Assembly: GCF_000472965.1 (NCBI RefSeq)
Contig: NZ_AXAU01000009.1
Coordinates: forward strand, 124,001 to 188,000
Source: Bradyrhizobium murdochi
GTDB lineage: Bacteria; Pseudomonadota; Alphaproteobacteria; Rhizobiales; Xanthobacteraceae
Length of the DNA: 64,000 nucleotides
Reading direction: 5' to 3'
The notes beneath the pieces were generated by a model. It ran no database searches, was not told the origin of the DNA, and saw only the letters and a list, made by a program, of their open reading frames with translations. Of the stretch, positions 32,905 to 41,244 are shown in pieces. Position 1 is the stretch's first letter, and each line of letters opens with the position of its first letter. Both the position numbers and the translations under genes were made by a program.

Positions 32905-35298
32905 ATGGGGCGACGTAGCAATAATTCGGCGGGGATGGGCCTATTGATCGTTTTGGGTCTCGTTTATTGGGCCCTGAGCGCGGCGTATCACTTCGTCCTG
33001 CAAAATGGCGCTGCCATCGCAGGGTTTGCAATTGTTGTGGGGGTGCTACTCCTGATCTGGGCGATAGGGTCGCGGGCGCTGTTTTCGGGCAAAGCTCCCC
33101 CGCCGTTCCCCGCGCAGACCGACCAGGGATCAGTTGCCGCGCCGGTAAACCGGCCGGCAGCAAAGCGGGCTCCAGCGCGGTGGGTTGATCCTTCGGAAAC
33201 TGTGGTCGTGCAGGGCGCGCAGATCCCGGGCGGGTTGTTCTATCTGGGCGATTTCGTGCAGTTGGACGACCGGCGCTCGACGGATCAGTACGCAATCAAT
33301 CCGAAGCTCTCCGCGAGCGCAACTCGGCCTGACGTCGAAGGAAGTTCGATGCCCTATTGGCCGTCCTATGCCGGCATCACTCCTGCCGCCCGCCGCGCCT
33401 TCCTGAACTGGATGGCCGAAGGGCGCAGCAGCCGAGCTTACGGCGTGGGGCACGTGTTCCTTTTTTTCTACGGTCTGGAGCACCGCGCCTTCATCGAGAC
33501 GAATCTTGCGTCGTTGCCTGCGCTCATTCAGGAAGTGGAGCGGCTGCTGACTGTCTACGCGGACAACAACTCTTTCCGCGGCTACGCCACGCGCTTTTTG
33601 AGCTATGCCAGAATAGCCGCCGGGATTCCGATCTCGCCGCCAACTCCTTCCCCGGAGCGGACAGTCTCCTCGGAAGTGGATGTCGCGATCCGACTGCACC
33701 TCGGGCGGGCGCTTCAGCAGGATGGAGCGCTCGGCCCTCACGACGCCTTGCTGTGGGCGCTTGCAATTCCGGACGTCTATCTTCGGACGCCCGCAGTCCG
33801 GTGCTTCGAGGAATTCGAGCGGCTCTTCCACTATCGGTTCAACGAGCGCTATCCCAGCGGCCTTGCGCTTCGAGCAACGGGCAACATCCGCCTCAGCTAT
33901 AAGGCCGCGAGCGGCGCGTTCGAGGTTCCCATAGCGGGTAGTCACGAGAGATATCCGGACATTTGCCAGACTTCGGGAAAGGTGCCGGCCGATCTGAAGA
34001 GGATCGTGCAGGAGTGCACGGACGAACTCGACAGCTTCAGTCGCTTCGTCGGACGGCGTCCCGACTCCCGCGAGTCTATGCAGGCCGCGCTTTTGTTGCC
34101 GGAACCGCTGCAACGAGACCCTGCGGATGGCCGCATTCACCTCTTTGGCCAGAAGATGCACCGCTCGATGGGCGAACACAAACGCGCCAGCACGAAGATG
34201 CGCAACATGCTGGAGGCGGCGGGCTTCGACATGCCGGCGAACGGGAAAGTCACGCCCACGCTTGCCGACCAGCTCGGCTCGGCTCTGGACCGCATCGACA
34301 TCGCGATAGAGCCGGATCGCCGCTATGGGAGCGGCGTCCCTCAACTCGAGGATCAGGTCATCATCTTCAAAGCGGATGGCGGCGGAAAGGTCGATTCCGA
34401 CCGATCCAGCTACAGAGCCGTGAAGGCTCAGGTTGAGGTGGCCGTGTTGGCCGCGGCCGCTGACGGCGATGCCTCCGCCGACGAGTTGAAACGCGTGGTC
34501 GCAGGAGTTCGAGACGCTTCGGATCTATCCCCGATCGAGCAGGCACGGCTGATCGCCTACGCCGCGACCGTGTTCAACAGTCCGCCCAAGCAGGACCGGG
34601 TAATGCGCAAGCTGGGCGAGCGCAGCCCAGAGGAGCGCACGATCATCGCCGATGCCGCACTAGCGATCATCGCTGGCAACGAGAACGTTGATGCGAGCGA
34701 AGTGCGCTTTCTGGAGCGGCTCCACAAGGCGCTCGGTCTTCCAAAGGAACGGGTGTATTCCGCCTTGCACCGCGCAAGTCCAACCCAGGCAGCCGACGAG
34801 CCCGTTGCCATCTCACAAGAAGTCCGTGCCGACGGGGTACCGATCCCCGTCTCGGAGAAGGCGCTCATTCCGGCCGAGACGGCCAAGGCGCAGGCGGAGT
34901 CGGCGCCGGCATCGACGATCCGCATAGATGCCGCCCGGCTTGCACGTACGCAACGCGAGACCCAAACGGTTTCGGCGCTCCTAGCGAATATTTTCGAAGA
35001 AGACGCGCCATCGCCGCCCGAACCATCCCCCGCTGTCTCCGGCACGACCGGTTCGCTCGATGGGCTCGACGCCGCCCATGCCGAATTGGTCGAGCTCCTC
35101 GAAATTAAGGGATCCCTGCCGAGGGCGGAGTTCGAGCAGCGCGCGAAAGACCTCAAGCTGCTGCCGGACGGGGCCATCGAACGGATCAACGATTGGGCCT
35201 TTGACCGGTTCGAGGAGGCGATCATCGAGGACGGCGAGGACGTCGTCATGGTAGAGCACCTGCGCGATAAGCTGGCTGAACTGAGAGAAGCGGCATGA
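32905..35298 (+). CDS. sngA: Shango protein SngA (TerB-N/TerB-C domain, membrane-anchored)
   Basis: First gene of a three-gene set matching the Shango defence system. The 797-residue protein starts with two hydrophobic helices (LLIVLGLVYWALSAAYHFVL and AIAGFAIVVGVLLLIWAIGS, about 12-55), then a TerB-N domain (about 95-310; MPYWPSYAGITPAARRAFLN and FLFFYGLEHRAFIE), a helical middle with a TerB-like bundle (VAVLAAAADGDASADELKRV), and a C-terminal TerB-C domain (LDGLDAAHAELVELLEIKGS to AEL). It is probably held at the inner membrane. Its stop overlaps the sngB ATG (ATGA). Confidence 0.85.
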   Translation: MGRRSNNSAGMGLLIVLGLVYWALSAAYHFVLQNGAAIAGFAIVVGVLLLIWAIGSRALFSGKAPPPFPAQTDQGSVAAPVNRPAAKRAPARWVDPSETVVVQGAQIPGGLFYLGDFVQLDDRRSTDQYAINPKLSASATRPDVEGSSMPYWPSYAGITPAARRAFLNWMAEGRSSRAYGVGHVFLFFYGLEHRAFIETNLASLPALIQEVERLLTVYADNNSFRGYATRFLSYARIAAGIPISPPTPSPERTVSSEVDVAIRLHLGRALQQDGALGPHDALLWALAIPDVYLRTPAVRCFEEFERLFHYRFNERYPSGLALRATGNIRLSYKAASGAFEVPIAGSHERYPDICQTSGKVPADLKRIVQECTDELDSFSRFVGRRPDSRESMQAALLLPEPLQRDPADGRIHLFGQKMHRSMGEHKRASTKMRNMLEAAGFDMPANGKVTPTLADQLGSALDRIDIAIEPDRRYGSGVPQLEDQVIIFKADGGGKVDSDRSSYRAVKAQVEVAVLAAAADGDASADELKRVVAGVRDASDLSPIEQARLIAYAATVFNSPPKQDRVMRKLGERSPEERTIIADAALAIIAGNENVDASEVRFLERLHKALGLPKERVYSALHRASPTQAADEPVAISQEVRADGVPIPVSEKALIPAETAKAQAESAPASTIRIDAARLARTQRETQTVSALLANIFEEDAPSPPEPSPAVSGTTGSLDGLDAAHAELVELLEIKGSLPRAEFEQRAKDLKLLPDGAIERINDWAFDRFEEAIIEDGEDVVMVEHLRDKLAELREAA

Positions 35299-36629
35299 AT
35301 CCATCCACTGCACGCCCGATCAAAGCGAAGGACCGGGACACCATCATCCAGGCGCTCGCCGCCGGTGTGGTGCCACGCATAGGGTTGCCGCACATCCAAG
35401 TCGGTCGCGCGGCAGAGATCACCGCGCTGGTTCGAGACATCGAACGGATCTCCGATGGCGGCGCCGGCGTGCGCTTCATCATTGGCGAATATGGTGCCGG
35501 CAAGACGTTCTTTGCCAACCTGATCCGTCTCATCGCGTTGGAGCGGAAGTGCGTCACCGTCCACGCCGATCTTGCGCCGGATAGACGCATCCACGCCGGC
35601 GGCGGACAGGCACGGGCGCTGTACTCCGAGGCCATTCGCAATATGGCCACTCGCACGAAGCCGGACGGCGGTGCCCTGGGCGCGGTAATCGAGAGGTTGG
35701 TCACGGACGCCGTCAAGGAGGCTGCTGATCGGCAGCTTTCCGTTGAGACCGTGATCGATCAGAAGCTCGCTCCCATTCAGGATTTCGTTGGGGGATACGA
35801 TTTCGCCGTCGTGCTGAAGGCCTATTGGCGCGGCAGTGAACATTCCGACGAGTCGTTGAAAACTTCGGCCTTGAGGTGGCTCCGCGGGGAGTTCTCGACC
35901 AAGACGGAAGCCCGCCAGGCGCTTGGGGTGCGGACCATCATCGACGACGACAACGTCTACGACTCGCTGAAATCCCTCGCTTGTCTGACGCGGTTGGCAG
36001 GATATGCCGGCCTGATCGTGATGTTCGACGAGATGGTCAACATCTACAAGCTGCAGAATTCCCAGGCCCGCAATCAGAACTTCGAGGAAATCCTTCGCAT
36101 CGTAAACGACGCCCTGCAGGGCAATACCACCGGCATCGGCTTCATGATGTGCGGGACGCCGGAATTCCTCCTCGACACGCGGCGCGGCCTGTACAGCTAC
36201 GAAGCGCTTCAATCGCGTTTGTCCGAAAACCGCTTCGCGGCGAACGGGCTGGTCGACTATAGCGGTCCGGTCATCCGACTGCAGAGCCTCACGCCGGAAG
36301 ATCTCCTCGTGCTTCTGTCCAACATCAGGAACGTCTTTGCTGGCGGTGACCCCGCGAAGTTTCTGGTGCCGGACGAGGCCTTGACCGCTTTCATGGATCA
36401 CTGCAATCGCCGCATCGGAGAGGCGTATTTCCGGACGCCACGCACCACCGTCCGCGCGTTCGTGCAGATGCTCGCCGTTCTTGAACAGAACCCGGGCGCA
36501 CGCTGGCAGGACCTGATCGGCGGGATCCAGATTGCGCCCGATGCGCCCGATATCGCCGTCACGGAGGAAACGACGCAGTCCGCGGGAGGGGAGGGCGATG
36601 AGCTCACCAGTCTCCGTATCGGCAACTGA
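35295..36629 (+). CDS. sngB: Shango protein SngB (DUF2791/BrxD-like ATPase)
   Basis: A 444-residue AAA-type ATPase related to BREX ATP-binding proteins (DUF2791). Walker A is GEYGAGKT (64-71) and Walker B is GLIVMFDEMVNIY (about 237-249). A sensor-like GFMMCGTPEFLLD and the late PRTTVRAFVQMLAVLEQNPG fit the family. It lies between a TerB protein and an Lhr-type helicase, which identifies the Shango arrangement. It overlaps sngA by four bases and sngC by 32 bases. Confidence 0.87.
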   Translation: MNPSTARPIKAKDRDTIIQALAAGVVPRIGLPHIQVGRAAEITALVRDIERISDGGAGVRFIIGEYGAGKTFFANLIRLIALERKCVTVHADLAPDRRIHAGGGQARALYSEAIRNMATRTKPDGGALGAVIERLVTDAVKEAADRQLSVETVIDQKLAPIQDFVGGYDFAVVLKAYWRGSEHSDESLKTSALRWLRGEFSTKTEARQALGVRTIIDDDNVYDSLKSLACLTRLAGYAGLIVMFDEMVNIYKLQNSQARNQNFEEILRIVNDALQGNTTGIGFMMCGTPEFLLDTRRGLYSYEALQSRLSENRFAANGLVDYSGPVIRLQSLTPEDLLVLLSNIRNVFAGGDPAKFLVPDEALTAFMDHCNRRIGEAYFRTPRTTVRAFVQMLAVLEQNPGARWQDLIGGIQIAPDAPDIAVTEETTQSAGGEGDELTSLRIGN

Positions 36630-38835
36630 AGGGGCCTTCGATCGGCTTCATCCGAAGATCAGACGTTGGATACGCGACCAGGGCTGGGATGAACTTCGCG
36701 AAATCCAGGCACGCTCCATTGGCACCATTCTCGACGGGGCGGGGGACGTCGTAATCGCTGCTGCGACCGCCGCCGGAAAGACGGAGGCGGCGTTCCTGCC
36801 GATCCTGACTTTGATCGCGGAAAGGAAGGGCGGCGGATTCTCTGCAATCTACGTCAGCCCTCTGAAGGCGTTGATCAACGACCAATTCCGGCGACTGGAT
36901 GAACTCTGCGAAGCGATGGAGATCCCTGTCGTCAAATGGCATGGGGACGCCTCTCAGGCGGAAAAGCGGAAGGCCATCGCGAAGCCTTCGGGTATCGCGC
37001 TGATTACGCCTGAATCGATCGAGGCGATGTTGACGCGGCGCCCGGGCGATGCGCATCGCCTTTTTGCGTCGCCAGACTTTATCGTCGTCGACGAACTCCA
37101 CGCATTCCTGCAGGGTCCGCGCGGACTGCATGTGGCCAGCCTCCTGAAGCGCATCGACGCGATGGCTCAGAAGCCAGCCCGCAGAGTCGGATTGTCGGCT
37201 ACCATCGGTGATCTGACCCAAGCTACGGCCTGGCTTCGTCCGTCGGCTCCGCAAAATGTCGACCTTCTTGTCGCGAAGGCGGATTCTCCAGAGTTGCGGC
37301 TCCAGATACGTGGCTACGTCGAGCCGCCGGATCTCGACGATCCCGATCATGCGGAAGGAGGCAGCCAAGACGCTCAACCGCCTAAGCGCATCGCGCTGGA
37401 CGCGATCTGTGACCATCTATTCTCGACCTTGCGCGGCACGAACAATCTGGTCTTCGGCGGGTCTCGGCGAACCGTGGAGTCGGCCGCCGACCGTCTTAGG
37501 CGTCGATGCGAGAAAGCGGGCGTTTCGAATGAGTTCTATCCTCATCACGGCAGTCTTTCGAAGGCTCTCCGAGAGGATCTCGAGATTCGGCTGAAGGACG
37601 GCAGCCTGCCGACGACGGCGGTATGTACGTCGACCCTCGAGCTTGGCGTCGACATCGGCTCCGTCAAATCGGTCGCCCAGGTTGGCGCGCCTCGCTCTCT
37701 TTCGTCTCTGCGACAGCGTCTCGGCCGAACTGGTCGGCGGCGCGGGACCCCGTCGATCCTACGCGTGTACGTTCGCGAGCCCTACGTCGACGTCAAGTCG
37801 GGCATCCTCGACCAATTGCGTCCGAATACTATCCGGTCGGTGGCTGTGGTCCGCCTGCTGCTGGCTGGGTTCGTCGAGCCTGCTGCGCCCAGCCCGGAAA
37901 CGACCTCCACGCTGATCCATCAAGTTCTGTCCGTCATCGCCGAACGGGGCGGCATCCGTCCGAAGCCGTTGTTCGATCTGCTGTGCGGGCCGGGACCGTT
38001 CAACTCGATCGATACGGCGGACTTCGCGCAGCTGCTGCGTCATCTGGGATCCGGTGAGGTCCGGATGATCGAACAGGCGCCAGACGGCGTCCTGATGCTC
38101 GGTTCGGAGGGCGAGAAGATCGTGCAGTCGCGCGATTTCTTCGCTGTGTTCGAGAGTTCGGAGGAATGGCGTCTCACCGCGGCCGGGCGCACGCTCGGCA
38201 CTCTCCCGATCTCGTTCCCGGTTCACAAGGACAGCCTGGTGGTCTTCGCCGGGCAACGGTGGATCGTTCTCGACGTCGACGAGGCCGGAAAGGTCCTGTC
38301 GGTCGCTCCGCATCCGGGAGGCATGGTGCCGCGGTTCGAGCCATCTCACGGTGAGGCCGCGCACGACCGATTGTTGGCCGAGATGAGGGCGGTCTACCTC
38401 GACAACGATGTTCCGGAATACCTGGACAAGGCAGCCCAAGAATTGTTGGCCGAAGGGCGCGATACCTTTCGGGCGCTCGACCTCGATCGGCGCTCCCTCA
38501 TCCAGGAAGAGCGCGACCTCCACCTCTTCGTCTGGAGGGGCTCGCAGACGACGGCCGTCTTCAGCGCTGCGCTCGGAATGGCCGGCTTGGAGTGCGGTGT
38601 CCACGATTTGGGAGTGACCGTGCCCGAGACCACGCCGGCGCAGATGGTGCCGATTCTCGAGAAACTCGGCTGCATGTCCGCGCTCGACCCTATGGACGTC
38701 GCAGCTTTCGTGAAGAACGTACGCTCAGGGAAGTTTCAGGACTTCGTGCCGGAGGCGCTCGCTCAGAAGCAGTGGGCACTTCAGAACGGGCAGTTCGTTG
38801 GCACGGCCACGGCAATCGCCAAGACTTTGCGCTGA
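36598..38835 (+). CDS. sngC: Shango protein SngC (DEAD/DEAH-type, Lhr-like helicase)
   Basis: A superfamily 2 helicase of 745 residues. Visible are the Q-motif region (WDELREIQARSIG), Walker A AAATAAGKT (54-62), motif II DELH (165-168; VVDELHAF), motif III SATIGD, and motifs IV-VI (TSTLELGVDIGSVKSVAQVG; LRQRLGRTGRRRG). The C-terminal extension is long, as in Lhr-like proteins. ATG 36598 is preceded by GGGAGGGGAGGGCG, so it is chosen over an in-frame start at 36532. It ends the Shango operon. Confidence 0.9.
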   Translation: MSSPVSVSATEGAFDRLHPKIRRWIRDQGWDELREIQARSIGTILDGAGDVVIAAATAAGKTEAAFLPILTLIAERKGGGFSAIYVSPLKALINDQFRRLDELCEAMEIPVVKWHGDASQAEKRKAIAKPSGIALITPESIEAMLTRRPGDAHRLFASPDFIVVDELHAFLQGPRGLHVASLLKRIDAMAQKPARRVGLSATIGDLTQATAWLRPSAPQNVDLLVAKADSPELRLQIRGYVEPPDLDDPDHAEGGSQDAQPPKRIALDAICDHLFSTLRGTNNLVFGGSRRTVESAADRLRRRCEKAGVSNEFYPHHGSLSKALREDLEIRLKDGSLPTTAVCTSTLELGVDIGSVKSVAQVGAPRSLSSLRQRLGRTGRRRGTPSILRVYVREPYVDVKSGILDQLRPNTIRSVAVVRLLLAGFVEPAAPSPETTSTLIHQVLSVIAERGGIRPKPLFDLLCGPGPFNSIDTADFAQLLRHLGSGEVRMIEQAPDGVLMLGSEGEKIVQSRDFFAVFESSEEWRLTAAGRTLGTLPISFPVHKDSLVVFAGQRWIVLDVDEAGKVLSVAPHPGGMVPRFEPSHGEAAHDRLLAEMRAVYLDNDVPEYLDKAAQELLAEGRDTFRALDLDRRSLIQEERDLHLFVWRGSQTTAVFSAALGMAGLECGVHDLGVTVPETTPAQMVPILEKLGCMSALDPMDVAAFVKNVRSGKFQDFVPEALAQKQWALQNGQFVGTATAIAKTLR

Positions 38836-39429
38836 CCATCCGCCGATCCTCACTGGACGCGTGTGTAGCTCCGGGAAAGGAGATCGAATTCCCCGGAAGC
38901 CGCGGTAAAGCCGTAGGACTGGCTTTTCGGATTTCGAGCGGCATGCTTTTTACCGATCACGGCATCGAGTCCTTAAAAGTGATGCAAACCGGCGCCGTCT
39001 TGATCGGGCGAAGTTGCCGAAGAGTTCAGCCGATGAGAGTGCTCCACGCTTTTGAAGATTCAGGCTGCGCCAAAGTACTGTCAATTCGAGGCGCACCAAA
39101 GGCGGGACTTTTTGTCGGCAGATGTAATTGTGCAGAAGGGTGGTCGTTCATACGACTCTCGTGCGCGTCGCAACGAACCCGGCGTGCACGTCATGACCAT
39201 GGGCCAGCTTGCCGAGAGGCATGCAGGTGGCACGAGGTGCGGGTAAGGGCGTGCTGCACCCCCAAGTGACCGGGTGGTCTGGGGCAGGATCCCGGAGCGC
39301 TGAAGGGAGACCGGCAGGCATGTTGCCGCTGGCAAGTTTGATGGAACGTATCGGGAACAGAGCCTGTTGAAACTTTCGGAAAGCCAAAACAAGCGCCCCC
39401 GCGATCGCAGCCTGTTGTGGCTTTTTGCA
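38836..39429. other. Gap without a supportable gene after sngC
   Basis: About 590 bases follow the helicase stop. Open frames here are short or continue from gene shadows and show no ribosome site or domain. It may hold a decayed gene or the untranslated end of the defence island. Confidence 0.5.
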
Positions 39430-39476
39430 GGAACCCAAAATATAAATAGGAAAATATGACCTTTATTTTGGGTTCC
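39430..39476. promoter_or_regulatory. 13-bp inverted repeat over the fic promoter
   Basis: Perfect arms GGAACCCAAAATA (39430-39442) and TATTTTGGGTTCC (39464-39476) flank a 21-base AT-rich spacer that ends one base before the fic ATG at 39478. A TATAAAT box (39441-39447) overlaps the left arm and could be the -10 element. The repeat is well placed for autorepression by the Fic protein's own C-terminal winged helix. Confidence 0.65.
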
Positions 39477-39477
39477 C

Positions 39478-40671
39478 ATGAAGCGCAGCGATCTCAGCCA
39501 CACGATCCGCGAGACCCTTAAGAGGCTACCGCCGCCCTACGACTCCCATTACGGGATCGTCCCGCCTGCCCCCCCGGAGGCCGGCGTCTTCGTTGGAGGA
39601 GCGACGAAGGCCTTGGAAGCCGCTCAAGCGGCCTTCGGCAAGGTCGACGCCATCGCGGCCCAGATGAAGGACCCCTACATCGTCAGTCGGGTCCTTACCA
39701 GACGCGAGGCAGTCAGTTCCTCGTCGATCGAGGGTACCCAGAGCACTCTCGACGAACTGCTTTCCGTCGAAGAGTCGGGTGACGACGGCGCCCGGGACGA
39801 AACGCGCCAAGTCCGCAACTACGCCGTTGCCTTGGACGGATTCATCCCGAGAGCCGCCAAGGACGGCTACAGCGTCTTCACGATGGACCTGATCAAGGAT
39901 CTCCATCGCGCCGTGATGAAGGACGACCCCGACTACCAGGACGTTCCCGGCGACCTCCGCACGCGCGTTGTGTGGATCGGCGGAAACAAAGACATCGCAT
40001 ATTCTAGTTTGAATCCTCCCCCTCCTGCCGACGTCCCCGACTGCCTCGCCCAAACGGTCGATTACCTACGGAACGAGGGGATGCAGCAGATGACGCAAGG
40101 GTTCATCACGCGCATGGCGATCGCGCACACCCATTTCGAGGCAGTGCACCCCTTTCGCGACGGCAACGGACGTGTCGGTCGCCTTCTACTTCCACTCATG
40201 ATGGCGGCGGAGAAGCATGTGCCTCTGTACCTTTCGCCTTACATCGAAAGCAAAAAGGGCGCGTACTACGCTTCGCTTAAGGATGCTCAACAACGGCTCG
40301 ACTGGGAGCCCATCATCACCTTCATGGCCGACGCCGTGACCGGTACCGTCGAAGAACTCATCCGAACCCGGACGGCACTTTCGGAATTGTCCGAGCGCTG
40401 GAGGCAGCGCCGAAAATTCCGAAAGGGATCTGCGGCCATGCGAGCCTTGGACGAACTTCATAACTATCCGGTCGTGACTGCGAAGCGGCTCGGCCAACTG
40501 CTCGATATCTCGCCTGCACAGATAAATCAGGGCATTGCGCAATTGCAAGAAGCCGGCATTCTGCAAGAGAGGACCGGATACGCGCGCAATCGAATCTACG
40601 CCGCTCCCGAAGCTCTCACTATCATCAACCGTCCGTTCGGCGAAGAGCCTATCTTTGCCGAGGTCGATTGA
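39478..40671 (+). CDS. Fic-family AMP-transferase with autoinhibitory motif and C-terminal winged helix
   Basis: A 397-residue Fic enzyme that transfers AMP (or a related group) to hydroxyl side chains. The Fic loop is HPFRDGNGRVGR (His224). The N-terminal inhibitory motif SSSIEGTQ (81-88, Glu85) fits class II Fic proteins, which hold themselves inactive. The C-terminal part carries a winged helix (NYPVVTAKRLGQLLDISPAQ then INQGIAQLQEAGILQERTGY). The gene begins one base after an inverted repeat, suggesting autoregulation. It lies 642 bases from sngC and may be an accessory of the defence island or a stress toxin. Confidence 0.9.
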   Translation: MKRSDLSHTIRETLKRLPPPYDSHYGIVPPAPPEAGVFVGGATKALEAAQAAFGKVDAIAAQMKDPYIVSRVLTRREAVSSSSIEGTQSTLDELLSVEESGDDGARDETRQVRNYAVALDGFIPRAAKDGYSVFTMDLIKDLHRAVMKDDPDYQDVPGDLRTRVVWIGGNKDIAYSSLNPPPPADVPDCLAQTVDYLRNEGMQQMTQGFITRMAIAHTHFEAVHPFRDGNGRVGRLLLPLMMAAEKHVPLYLSPYIESKKGAYYASLKDAQQRLDWEPIITFMADAVTGTVEELIRTRTALSELSERWRQRRKFRKGSAAMRALDELHNYPVVTAKRLGQLLDISPAQINQGIAQLQEAGILQERTGYARNRIYAAPEALTIINRPFGEEPIFAEVD

Positions 40672-40689
40672 TCCGGACGCGGTTTCGGC

Positions 40690-40705
40690 CGGCCCAAAAG
40701 GGCCG
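40690..40705 (+). terminator. GC-rich hairpin after fic
   Basis: CGGCCC-AAAA-GGGCCG forms a 6-bp stem with a four-base loop 19 bases after the fic stop. No T-run follows, so factor-independent termination is uncertain. Confidence 0.4.
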
Positions 40706-40904
40706 TGATCCGCGTTACATTCGAGGACCAGGCAGTCGATCTTCCCTGAGGTCGGCGGCTAGTAGAAGCGACGGCACGCTGACGATCATCACCGGCACGA
40801 TCGAGATGCTGGCATCACGATCATGGTGGCCGGCACCAGACGATCATCATCATCGGTGGTGCCGCCGGCGATCAGTAGCGCCTGATTCATCGAGTTCGAT
40901 CTTC

Positions 40905-41171
40905 CTAGCACTGAGCGGATCGGCGTGGTGCCTGCCGGCGGGAGTCATTCTCCGGTAACCCTGCACGATCGTTGATGCGCGGGTGAGGGCGCCCCGAATT
41001 CAGGTCGGGTCTTTGTTCCAAGAGTTGCACGGCGATCTGATCGATGCGTGATCCGTAGTCGCGGATGTCCCTGAACGCGCTGCGTCGCTTCGTGCCCGGA
41101 GGAAGGCGAACCGTTGCCTCGACTAGGGCAAAGAACTGCTCGAACAGGCTGTCAAGCTCGCCGAAGCTCAC
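40905..41171 (-). CDS. Small hypothetical protein
   Basis: An 88-residue frame starting at GTG 41171. The first 60 residues look genuine and helical (LDSLFEQFFALVEATVRLPP; AFRDIRDYGSRIDQIAVQLL), resembling short rhizobial proteins with an LPPGxxRR motif. The tail (SRRQAPRRSAQC) is less convincing. The upstream site is weak. No function is known. The preceding 230 bases after fic hold only GATCATC-rich low-complexity DNA. Confidence 0.4.
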   Translation of the reverse strand: MSFGELDSLFEQFFALVEATVRLPPGTKRRSAFRDIRDYGSRIDQIAVQLLEQRPDLNSGRPHPRINDRAGLPENDSRRQAPRRSAQC

Positions 41172-41244
41172 CTTTTATCCTTCCCAAGCTGCAGGGAACG
41201 CGGAGAGGTGCGGACGATCTCCGCACCTCAAGCTTTTCGCGGAC

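Noticed and set aside
34557..36401. A 614-codon open frame on the minus strand across sngA and sngB
   Set aside because: It lies wholly antisense to two well-supported genes with domain motifs, has Arg/Ser-rich composition typical of GC-rich shadow frames, and no ribosome site.
35295..38835. BREX system based on the BrxD-like ATPase and Lhr-like helicase
   Set aside because: PglZ, PglX/BrxX and BrxC are absent, and the TerB-domain partner fits Shango instead.
38836..39269. A protein extending from the 3' end of the helicase in another frame
   Set aside because: Composition and lack of a start indicate a shadow of sngC followed by noncoding DNA.
40740..40900. GATCATC-rich stretch as a regulatory array
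   Set aside because: The spacing is irregular and the composition is low-complexity; no symmetrical site stands out.
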